64,000 nucleotides of DNA from JBDHWG01 sp046328505 (GTDB lineage: Bacteria; Chloroflexota; Anaerolineae; Epilineales; JAHCIE01), in contig JAXLWL010000002.1 in NCBI GenBank assembly GCA_046328505.1, positions 2,108,001 through 2,172,000 on the forward strand, written 5' to 3'. Within the stretch, counting starts at the first letter, position 1; each line of letters begins with the position of its first letter. Of this stretch, positions 17,665-24,579 are shown piece after piece. The notes under the pieces were generated by a model. It had not been told where the DNA came from and did not search any database. It saw only the letters and a list, made by a program, of their open reading frames with translations. A program made the position numbers and the translations under genes.

Positions 17665-18339
17665 ATGACCAACGAGATTCGCGAGCTGAATCAATCTACT
17701 GTTCTACTGGTTCACTGTTACGGATTCGACGCTGACAGAGAGCGTCGTCCAGACAGACGAGGTCGCCTGGTACTGCTGGCAGCGCTCGAACTCCTACGAC
17801 ACGAGGTGGTGGCAAGGCTAGTTGTCACAGGCGGGCAAATAAGTGCCAGCAGACCGCCGATTGGAGATATAACGGGGGCATACGGTCGTCAGCTTCTTCC
17901 GCACTATGCTGAACGCATTCATGTTGCCCCACTTGCGATTAGTACGAGAGAAGAGGTACGAGTGTTTGGTGATCTCGTTCGGCAACACGGTTGGACGCGA
18001 GTAGTGCATCTAGGCAGCGCTCTGCATCTACGACGAATTAGGCGAGCTGCAGCGCATGAATTTAGTGATCGGAAGTACGCAGTAGAGGTGTGGGATGCTG
18101 AAAGTATTCTCACACTCGGGCTACCAACCCAACGTTACCGACATGTTGTTGACCAATTGCGACAGTCCGAAAACGAGAAATCAATGGAAATGCAGGAGGA
18201 TTTACTAAACTTGATTGACGGCATCCCGTACTTAGGACCTCGCCTGCTTAATCGTGCGGCTCATGCAATGAATGATAAGTATGGAACCCAGTCACGAGTT
18301 CTGGAGCAACTGCTGGCTTCTTCATTCAACTCCCGCTAG
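17665..18339 (+). CDS. DUF218 (YdcF/SanA-like) domain protein
   Basis: This 224-residue protein shows the DUF218 pattern. An N-terminal beta strand (STVLLVHCYG) is followed by ARLVVTGGQ near 50-58, a STREEVRVFG motif near 92-101, and VVHLGSALHLRR near 112-123. DUF218 proteins such as YdcF bind nucleotide-like ligands, including SAM, but their reactions are unclear. No signal peptide or membrane helix is seen, unlike SanA. The C-terminal 60 residues are an extra helical tail. It is transcribed divergently from the SIR2-TPR gene, so it may be a partner that makes or senses a small molecule. That link is inference. Confidence 0.65.
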   Translation: MTNEIRELNQSTVLLVHCYGFDADRERRPDRRGRLVLLAALELLRHEVVARLVVTGGQISASRPPIGDITGAYGRQLLPHYAERIHVAPLAISTREEVRVFGDLVRQHGWTRVVHLGSALHLRRIRRAAAHEFSDRKYAVEVWDAESILTLGLPTQRYRHVVDQLRQSENEKSMEMQEDLLNLIDGIPYLGPRLLNRAAHAMNDKYGTQSRVLEQLLASSFNSR

Positions 18340-18592
18340 ACTGTTCTGTTGCGCTCACGAGTGGTAGAGATTGTTGCAGCTTCACTATAGTTCGTGCAGG
18401 TGGAATAACGTCCATGACTACACCCAGCGGCACTTCGTCTTCCCGGGACATGATCGACGTGCGAAATGTGCAACCAAATACATGGCTGTAGATAGTCTCA
18501 AGACGCAAGGTGAAAGACTCGATGGACTACATCCTCAGTCGCTGACCTGCTAGCGACCTGGAAGATCTCTCGGTCAACCCTATATCGCTATG

Positions 18593-18805
18593 TTAGCAGA
18601 TCGGCCTGATGCTACCATAGCATGTATTGACAGTCAAACTACCTTGAGCGAATTTGGTAGGTCGGCGGTGTTGACGCCCCTGCGCCAGGAAAAAGGGACC
18701 AGCATGAGTGCGAAGGAGAGAGCGCAACGCCTGTCGCGCAAAATAGACGGCAACACCGTCGCGGTCATTCATCTCTCTTCTCCATCCTCTGGTCCCTAGA
18801 ATCAT
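18593..18805 (-). CDS. Small basic protein of unknown function with strong ribosome binding site
   Basis: This 70-codon frame starts at an ATG seven bases after a perfect AGGAGGTGA, in the 41-base gap following the stop of the upstream minus-strand gene. That is the main evidence that it is translated. The peptide is basic and begins MILGTRGWRREMNDRDG. No family was recognised, and the plus strand here also carries a short open frame. It would be the last gene of the radC-linked operon. Composition gives no strong coding signal, so it may be spurious despite the good ribosome binding site. Confidence 0.35.
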   Translation of the reverse strand: MILGTRGWRREMNDRDGVAVYFARQALRSLLRTHAGPFFLAQGRQHRRPTKFAQGSLTVNTCYGSIRPIC

Positions 18806-18846
18806 CTTCTGCTCACCTCCTCTTGCGGTGCTGATCGTCGCTCACG

Positions 18847-19401
18847 TCATATCAAGCCTAGCTCAAGCAGCCAGGACTTATGCCCGTGCGGGCATGTCCC
18901 ATCTGGTTCCACAATACACCCGTCGGTCGCCTCACAGTCGCCGTCCATCATCCACTCCATCAAGGTTTCCATGTCTGGCACCTGTCGTCGCTCGTCGTTG
19001 AACGTGCTCACCCAGACGTGGGTGTTTGGATCCCAGGACAGGCGGAAGCGCGGCTTCGGAGCAACCTCCAGAAAGCGCCAGAGCACAACGGCGATGTCGG
19101 CCATGAGCGCCGCCTCCACTGCCCGTACGTAGCGCCGGCTCTCGGGTTCAATGTACATCTGACAGGCCATGCCGCGGGCGCCGTCCTCGGTTACCTGCAT
19201 CAACTCATACCCGCCGAAGGTCGCCTCGACGTCGTTCAGCCACACAGGATCGACAGGCTTCGGGCGGTCGACCATCAGCAGGCCAACGAGCCAGTCTTTG
19301 CGTCCCGGCTGGATAGCCAGACCATAGCCGGAGACGGTGTCGGAAGTATTCGGATGCCACAGTCCATAGACCGGGTCCTTCGGGAAGGTCGCAAGGGTCA
19401 T
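18847..19401 (-). CDS. Conserved protein of mobile elements with Cys/His-rich C-terminus
   Basis: This 184-residue soluble protein is of unknown function. The last 35 residues hold a Cys/His cluster (DGDCEATDGCIVEPDGTCPH, then GHKSWLLELGLI) that could bind a metal. I recall similar C-termini in proteins encoded near radC on plasmids and integrative elements, but no function is known. Its start overlaps the end of the preceding 72-codon gene by four bases, so the two are translationally coupled. The gene belongs to a four-gene minus-strand set downstream of radC. Confidence 0.65.
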   Translation of the reverse strand: MTLATFPKDPVYGLWHPNTSDTVSGYGLAIQPGRKDWLVGLLMVDRPKPVDPVWLNDVEATFGGYELMQVTEDGARGMACQMYIEPESRRYVRAVEAALMADIAVVLWRFLEVAPKPRFRLSWDPNTHVWVSTFNDERRQVPDMETLMEWMMDGDCEATDGCIVEPDGTCPHGHKSWLLELGLI

Positions 19402-19616
19402 GTTTCCTCCTGAACAATTGCCCGGATCGCCGCAGCAAGTTCTGCTGGGAGATCATCGAGGGGTTGCGTGTAATCGACACCGATGTAGTCATCGCCCCAA
19501 TTCGCCTCGTCATGGTCGACGACGGCGAACATGGCCGGGTTATCGCCCCAGTACACCGCGGCGACAATCCCGTCCTTGATCTCAATCACGATCCTCGGAA
19601 GACGTGGCTCGCTCAT
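19398..19616 (-). CDS. Small acidic protein in radC-linked operon
   Basis: This 72-residue acidic protein has a beta-hairpin-like start (RIVIEIKDGIVAAVYW) and a helical end. It has no recognised family. It lies 20 bases after the 92-codon gene and overlaps the next gene by four bases, so coupling supports translation. Proteins of this size and charge accompany the neighbouring families in mobile elements, but the role is unknown. Confidence 0.6.
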   Translation of the reverse strand: MSEPRLPRIVIEIKDGIVAAVYWGDNPAMFAVVDHDEANWGDDYIGVDYTQPLDDLPAELAAAIRAIVQEET

Positions 19617-19636
19617 GCGCTACTTGTCTCCTTCCA

Positions 19637-19915
19637 TCAATAGTCCTCAGGGAGCAGAATGGTCGTCGCCGAGCGGTCAGCCTCCGTGATGATGTAGATC
19701 TTCGTGCCCGTCTTGAGGTGATAGGCACTCAGGATCCGAAACCCGCGCTTGACCGACAATTCGTTCTCCGCTTTGTCCTCGTCGTCGAGCTCGCCCCAAT
19801 CACCGCTGATGTGGCGGCCGAGAAACTCCGCAGGGTGCTGCCCTGCTTCCTCCAGCGCTCCCAACGCGCCGGGCGTGGCCACAATCTGGCCAAGCTCAAA
19901 CAGCTGTCTCGCCAT
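19637..19915 (-). CDS. Small conserved mobile-element protein
   Basis: This 92-residue protein has the pattern LGQIVATPGALGALEEAG at its start, RHISGDWGEL near 36-45 and ITEADRSATTILLP at its end. I recall this family as a common small protein near radC and antirestriction genes on plasmids and integrative elements. Its function is not established. The ATG at 19915 is preceded by AAAGGAG at a spacing of six, better than the ATG at 19921, which touches the ribosome binding site. A small palindrome (GGGCA-ATA-TGCCC, 19929-19941) sits just before the ribosome binding site and could affect translation. Confidence 0.7.
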   Translation of the reverse strand: MARQLFELGQIVATPGALGALEEAGQHPAEFLGRHISGDWGELDDEDKAENELSVKRGFRILSAYHLKTGTKIYIITEADRSATTILLPEDY

Positions 19916-20135
19916 ACGCATCTCCTTTGGGCATATTGCCCGGTAGGTGGTCGACTACCCCCGAAATGGAGTAGCGCCCCGAGAACCTCAATAAGAGATA
20001 CCCAGAGCGCTACGCCAGTCAGGAAAGGAGCTATTCAGTTTCACCGCAAGCTTTCAAGGTGCAGAAATCAATGTCTTTCTGAATCACAACTACCAGAGAG
20101 CATTATCCCTGGCGTTGTCGCTTCAGTCGGTCTCT

Positions 20136-20141
20136 ATTATA
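20136..20141 (-). promoter_or_regulatory. Possible -10 element before small-gene operon
   Basis: A perfect TATAAT reads on the minus strand in the gap between radC exon 2 and the 92-codon gene. No good -35 was found at the usual distance, and the leader would be about 210 bases, so this is a weak candidate. Confidence 0.3.
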
Positions 20142-20174
20142 TCGTGCCCCCGCAACCTGGCCGCCATGATGCTC

Positions 20175-20320
20175 TCAGAAGCCAAGACCACGCTCTTTGA
20201 GGCTTGCGTATGAATCGCGGCCCACGATGATGTGGTCGAGCAGCTCCACCTCCAGTATTCTCCCCGCTTCGACCAGCGTTTTCGTGACGCGAACATCTTC
20301 GCGGCTCGGGGTCACGTCAC
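20175..20320 (-). CDS. radC: radC, exon 2 (C-terminal part of JAB domain)
   Basis: This encodes the C-terminal 48 residues of RadC, starting within the Gly codon of HPSG and reading DVTPSREDV, then VTKTLVEAGR, and ending in SLKERGLGF, the typical RadC terminus. It contains the Ser and Asp of the JAB metal-site motif HxHx7SxxD. It has no start of its own and depends on removal of the group II intron at 20321-22718 from the transcript. Joined to exon 1 (382 + 146 bases) it gives exactly 176 codons including the stop, in frame. Downstream lie the small mobile-element genes. Confidence 0.9.
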
Positions 20321-20383
20321 GTAGAGTAGGAACAGGGCGCGTTACTGGCTTCTCAGCCAACACGTTTCCCTATCCCTCTCTCC

Positions 20384-20417
20384 AAACCGGACTTGAGACT
20401 TTCGCCTCATCCGGCTT
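20384..20417 (-). ncRNA. Group II intron domain V
   Basis: This is a 34-base hairpin with the pattern AAGCCGG...GAGGCGAAAGTCTC...CCGGTTT, including the catalytic AGC triad in the lower stem and a GAAA tetraloop. It lies 14 bases past the stop of the maturase gene and 63 bases before the 3' splice site. This is the catalytic core element of the intron RNA. Confidence 0.9.
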
Positions 20418-20430
20418 TCCATTAGGGGGT

Positions 20431-22140
20431 TTATTTCCGACGATATCCATGCGCCGCGTGATGGCAGTCGAGACAGAGGGTTTCCAGGTCGTCGAGCTGT
20501 TGCGACGATGTGCCTTTGATGTGATGCACCCTCAATCGCTGAGTGGCCCCACATCGCACGCACTTGAAGTCGTCGCGCATCTTCGTCCTGAGTTTCAGTT
20601 CCGCCATCGTCAGGGGTTCGTTGCGGCTTGCTCGTCCGCTCGTGGCCCCGACGGTCGCGGTGTAAAGCCTCTCGTCTGGTCCTGTTTCACCCATCGGGTA
20701 GTCCGTCGCCAGTGGCTTGTCTTCCGGCAGGTACGGATGGGGAAAGCCATCCTTTCCTTTCTGGAGGTACCGACTGCGCTTCAGTTCTGCCCGTGTGGGG
20801 AGCCATTGATACGCTTCCAGGGTTTTATCCCCTTGTTGTATCTTGGCTGTCCATCGTGTCCTGTTGTGGACGACCCTGGTTCTGGAGAGAATGAGCCGGT
20901 GCTTTCGGCTGCCCTTGTGCTTCCTCAGAAGCCAGTGCAGGTAGCGATGCCAGGTGTAGCGGCTGATGTCCTCGATGTCTCGCTGCAAGCTGGTGTACTT
21001 GTAGTACTCGGCCCAGCCGCGCACGGTGGCATTGAGGGTTGTCAGTCGCGTATACTCATCCATCCAGGTCCAGTTTCTGGAAGTGAGTGTCTTGATCTTG
21101 GCCCTGACGCGCTCCTTCGCCTTCGCGGACGGTCGCAGATGAACCCCCCAGCGCCCTTCCGATGTCACCCGTTGGATGTGGAAGCCAAGGAAGGTGAAGC
21201 CGTCATTGACGTGGGTGATGAGTGTCTTCTCGTCCGACAGGGTCAGGTGAAGTTCCGTCGCCAGGAAGTCCTTGATCTCGCGTTTGGTGGCTTCAACCTC
21301 AGCAATGGGCGCGTTACTCACGACGACGAAATCGTCGGCGTAGCGCACCAGCTTGTAGTTGCCACTTCCTGCGTGCCGTCGTCTCTGACGGGCGTTGATG
21401 TCCAGGTCCCAGCGGTCTGCCGCCCACTTGTCGAATTCGTTGAGATAGATGTTGGCGAGCAGAGGGCTGAACACGCCGCCTTGCGGAACCCCGGTATCGG
21501 TGCGCGCAAAGAGGCCCTGCTCCATGACACCCGCTTTGAGGAACTTCCAGATGAGGTCAAGCATGTCCTTGTCCGCGATGCGCCGCTTGAGGAGGCTCAT
21601 GAGCTTGCGGTGATGCACGGTATCGAAGTAGCTCTGGAGGTCTCCCTCGATGACGTAGTAGTGTTTGGCGCTCGTGTTGAACAAGGGCATGATGACTGCG
21701 ATGGCGTCCATTGTGCTGCGGCCCTTTCGGAACCCATACGAGTGCGGTTGGAAGTCCGTCTCGAAGATGGGATCGAGGATTGCCCGCATAGCTTCCTGGA
21801 CGATGCGGTCCTTGAGGATGGGGATCCCCAACGGTCGCATCTTCCCATTGCTCTTGGGGATGTAGACCCGTCGAACGGGCTGAGGCTCATACGTCTTGTG
21901 CTTCAGGCCTGCAATGAGCGCCCCCAAGTGAGCGTCATAGTCGGCTTTGAAGTAGTCGCGTGTTGTGCCATCAATACCCGCTGTCGAGCTACCTGGCCGC
22001 GCCAGGACGGCGTTGGCCGCACAGCGCATCCATTCGTCCCAGTGCAGCAGACGATACAGGTTGGTAAACCTGTGGTCGGGATGTGCTTGTGCGGTACTCG
22101 CCAGGGTCATCTGCTTTTGGGCCATCTTCAGTTGGCTCAT
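20431..22140 (-). CDS. ltrA: Group II intron reverse transcriptase/maturase with HNH domain
   Basis: This 569-residue multifunctional intron protein assists splicing and reinserts the intron by target-primed reverse transcription. Reverse transcriptase motifs include PKSNGKMRPLGIP near 95-107, SYGFRKGRS near 134-142, DTGVPQGGVFSPLLANIYL near 215-233 and the catalytic YADD at 267-270. A maturase (X) region follows. The C-terminal endonuclease domain has CVRCG, HHIKG and CLDCHH, an HNH motif. The start at 22140 is chosen because AAGGAGG lies four bases upstream; an in-frame ATG 27 bases earlier lacks such a site. No stop or frameshift is seen. Confidence 0.94.
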   Translation of the reverse strand: MSQLKMAQKQMTLASTAQAHPDHRFTNLYRLLHWDEWMRCAANAVLARPGSSTAGIDGTTRDYFKADYDAHLGALIAGLKHKTYEPQPVRRVYIPKSNGKMRPLGIPILKDRIVQEAMRAILDPIFETDFQPHSYGFRKGRSTMDAIAVIMPLFNTSAKHYYVIEGDLQSYFDTVHHRKLMSLLKRRIADKDMLDLIWKFLKAGVMEQGLFARTDTGVPQGGVFSPLLANIYLNEFDKWAADRWDLDINARQRRRHAGSGNYKLVRYADDFVVVSNAPIAEVEATKREIKDFLATELHLTLSDEKTLITHVNDGFTFLGFHIQRVTSEGRWGVHLRPSAKAKERVRAKIKTLTSRNWTWMDEYTRLTTLNATVRGWAEYYKYTSLQRDIEDISRYTWHRYLHWLLRKHKGSRKHRLILSRTRVVHNRTRWTAKIQQGDKTLEAYQWLPTRAELKRSRYLQKGKDGFPHPYLPEDKPLATDYPMGETGPDERLYTATVGATSGRASRNEPLTMAELKLRTKMRDDFKCVRCGATQRLRVHHIKGTSSQQLDDLETLCLDCHHAAHGYRRK

Positions 22141-22718
22141 ACGTCCTCCTTCCGGCTTAGTTTGCATTTGACCGCACTGCCCCTAACTGCCTCCCTTCGC
22201 CATGTGGTCGGCTTATTCCGACCGCAGACTACTACGGAGGCTCCGCCCTCTGCTCGGCATTAGCCGCAGGCTGGCCTACTCCTCAAGGGAGAGCCGAACA
22301 GAGTTCCCAAGTTCACGTAGGTAGCGTCGTCGCGTTGTCGTAGGTCTTGCCTGTACGCCTGGCTCGGCTCTTTGCCTCGCTCGTTACCGGGGCTGTCGGG
22401 GTGTGACTGGAGTGCCAACAGCCTGCCCATCCAAGGCTACACTCCCCCATCGAAGAGGAGCGTTCCGGTAACTCCGCCCTCGTCCTACATTCAACAGGCG
22501 GTCCAACCTTCGGCGCGTCAAACGGCAATTTCTCGCGTGACCATAACAACGCTCTGGCTAGCAGCTCACCGAGACGTAGGCTTCTCGGCCACCACATTGT
22601 CGAGGGAGCTTCAGACATCAATCTGCCTCTGGTCATGATGCCTGTCCCTCTAGCCACTCTGCACACTCCTTGCAGGGTTCCGCTGTGGAACTTTCTACCT
22701 ACGCGCTTCTTGGCGCAC

Positions 22719-23100
22719 CCGAGGGGTGATTGTGGGCGATAATGATGGCATGGGCGTTGTCGATGATCGCCGGCCGAAACACCTCGGCGGGGCGAACTGG
22801 ACTGCTGTTGAGCGTGCCTTGGTAGATCATCGGGCATGAGATGATGCGGTTCTTAGTGTCGAGCGTGATGACGCGGACTTGCTCTTGCTCCAGGTGCTCC
22901 ATTTCAACCCTGACGAATTCATACGCATCGCGGGGGCTGGTGATCTGAAGCGCGTCCTCTCTCGGCCGGCCGGTCTTTGCCTCGTAGATGCGTGAGGCTT
23001 CAGCGATGAACCGCCGCAAGAGGTGAACAAACTCGGCGTCGTCGGGCCGCAAGAAGCTCATCTGTGCTTCGTGGACGCGTCGTTCATGGCGAGGTGGCAT
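22719..23100 (-). CDS. radC: radC, exon 1 (N-terminal part of JAB domain)
   Basis: This encodes the first 127 residues of a short, JAB-domain-only RadC (175 residues when spliced; the helix-hairpin-helix part of classical RadC is missing). The upstream metal-site Glu is in RPAEVFRP, and the exon ends in IAHNHPSG, where the last codon is split by the intron. Without splicing, translation would run 5 codons into the intron and stop, losing the metal site. The chosen ATG at 23100 gives MPPRHERR. It lacks a Shine-Dalgarno sequence but has TATACT nine bases upstream, so the mRNA may be leaderless. Longer upstream starts are possible. Such short RadC proteins are typical of mobile elements. Confidence 0.85.
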
Positions 23101-23366
23101 AGTCGAGCCAGTATACCATATCGCATACAGGCTCGGTTTCATGTCGCGGGATAGCGGTCGGGACCTCTCCAACGGTAGGGCCTGCATCTGACAGCAGGGC
23201 AGAGCGTATCCGCGTGAGATACGTCCGCACAACCCGTTCTCGGGTGGGAGAAAAGGCTCTCGCCTATCAGCCGGTGGCGGATGTCTTTGCGCGTATGTTG
23301 ACTACCGTCGGCCCCGGTGGAATCATACACATGGGGTTATAGGGCAACACCACAACAGGGGGAACT

Positions 23367-23621
23367 GTGGGATTTGTCGCTGTGTTGGCGATCCTGCTGG
23401 CTGGAGCCTTCATTGCCAGTAGACTGCGGGGGCGCATTGTGGTCAGCAACCTGACGATCTCCATCGTCTCGATTGTTCTGCTCGTGCTCGTCTACCTGAT
23501 CCTTGCGAAACTCGTTCTCCCGGCGTTGTGGCCTGCCGCTGATGTCATCTCAACTCTCTTGTTGACGATTGTGATTGTGGGGCTCCTCTCGCGCGGTGTT
23601 TTTCGCTGGCCGGGAATGTAG
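23367..23621 (+). CDS. Small integral membrane protein
   Basis: This 84-residue, very hydrophobic protein has a GTG start preceded by AGGGGG at a spacing of five. Two to three hydrophobic segments are visible, about residues 3-18, 27-52 and 60-76, with a short basic loop (RLRGR) after the first. No family recognised. It is divergent from radC exon 1 and stands alone, followed by almost 1 kb without a gene. A TTGACT at 23304-23309 could be part of its promoter. Confidence 0.5.
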   Translation: MGFVAVLAILLAGAFIASRLRGRIVVSNLTISIVSIVLLVLVYLILAKLVLPALWPAADVISTLLLTIVIVGLLSRGVFRWPGM

Positions 23622-24029
23622 CCGGCGTGATTGACGCGCTATCCGCGTGTAGCGGGCCTCTCAGTACACGATGGTTCTGTTGCGCCAGAGCTGCCGCACT
23701 CCGCTCTCTCACTCCTCGTCGGTCGCCTATCGGCTCCCTCCGCGTCGTTCGCTCGCTCCGTTTGGCCTTGGTGAAAGACCGGGTCTATGTCGCCTAATGC
23801 TCATTTTACGTCATGGCAGAAGTAGAGCTTTTGACGCGTCACATCAGACTGGTGAAGCGTCTACGCCATTCTCACGGCTCGGCGCTCTCGGCCTATTACA
23901 CCCTATAGGTATCTATCGTCTACCTTATAGGGCTCAATATAGCATCTTCATACATCCTCTCGTCAACAACAGTCGGGAGATGGCAATCGCCTTCCCTGCT
24001 CAATTCCCCGTTCTGGTCTTCTCGGCAGC

Positions 24030-24400
24030 AGCGCGCTGACTGCCGCAGGCAGTCAGACCTCCAAGGCAAACCGCCGCAGGAGCACCCGGAGCCCGAAGCG
24101 CCGCAGCGGAGCCGGGCTGTGGCGAAGCGGCCAGCCGAAGCGAGCAGGCGACCGGCGCGACGCAAGCGGGGTGAATGCGGGCGAGGCCAGGCGAGCAGTC
24201 TGACGAGGTTCGGGGAGTCAGTCTGCTCGCAGACCAGGGCCGAAGGCCGCATCCCGCTTGTGCAGCAGAGGGAGCAGCAAGCGCAGGCAAGCGAAGCCAC
24301 CAAGACCGGCGCAGTGGAGGCGCGAAGGGTCGCCGCGAAGCGAGCGAAAGCCCCGTGTCAACGGGGCTTCGGAGGGCGCGGAGGGAGGCGGTATCTGGGA
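24030..24400. ncRNA. Candidate structured RNA or repeat-rich element of unknown role
   Basis: Three inverted repeats lie within 340 bases: a perfect 9-bp stem with 3-base loop at 24036-24056 (CTGACTGCC/GGCAGTCAG); a 14-bp stem with one mismatch at 24191-24204 with 24217-24230; and a perfect 8-bp stem with 4-base loop at 24349-24368 (AGCCCCGT/ACGGGGCT). Between them, short motifs such as CGAAGC and GCGAGC recur. No reading frame is convincing. Either strand could be transcribed. It may also be a degenerate repeat element or a recombination remnant. Confidence 0.35.
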
Positions 24401-24409
24401 ACGTGCACG

Positions 24410-24437
24410 TACACAACGCGGCAAATATCCATATAAT
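24410..24437 (+). promoter_or_regulatory. Promoter of the SIR2-STAND-HEAT operon
   Basis: TACACA (four of six matches to the -35 consensus) is separated by 16 bases from a perfect TATAAT at 24432-24437. The start codon at 24580 would follow a leader of about 135 bases. The structured region at 24030-24400 lies upstream of this promoter and so is not part of the leader. Confidence 0.5.
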
Positions 24438-24579
24438 TCAGGCGCAGGTCTATCTACGCCAAGCGGCCAGCTTCGCTATACGAGAAGTACAGGGAGAATG
24501 CCACGACGTATTGGCTGCACATCTGGGTCCTTGAGAACATGATGTACGGCGGCTCGAAACGGGTCGACTAGAGGTACAA

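Larger units (their letters stand above)
20321..22718 (-). mobile_element. Group II intron inserted in radC
   Basis: This is a complete bacterial group II intron of 2398 bases on the minus strand. The 5' end reads GTGCGCC, matching the GUGYG consensus, immediately after exon sequence CCCTCGG. The 3' end is CTCTAC (AY end), directly before exon GTGACGTG. Joining these restores CCC TCG GGT GAC GTG of radC. A textbook 34-base domain V lies at 20384-20417, with a domain VI-like stem after it. The reverse transcriptase gene is in the domain IV position. Nothing is visibly broken, so it may be active. The EBS1/IBS1 pairing was not found with confidence by eye. Confidence 0.92.
23622..24579. other. 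Long intergenic region upstream of the SIR2-STAND-HEAT gene
   Basis: No coding sequence is supported in these 958 bases. The left half has no clear feature. From about 24030 to 24400 the sequence becomes very GC-rich and purine-rich on the plus strand, with several hairpins (described separately). A promoter lies at 24410-24437, and AGAGGT precedes the next start codon. Confidence 0.5.

Noticed and set aside
20197..22263. 688-codon plus-strand frame opposite the intron reverse transcriptase
   Set aside because: It is the antisense of a well-recognised reverse transcriptase/maturase; no domain of its own.
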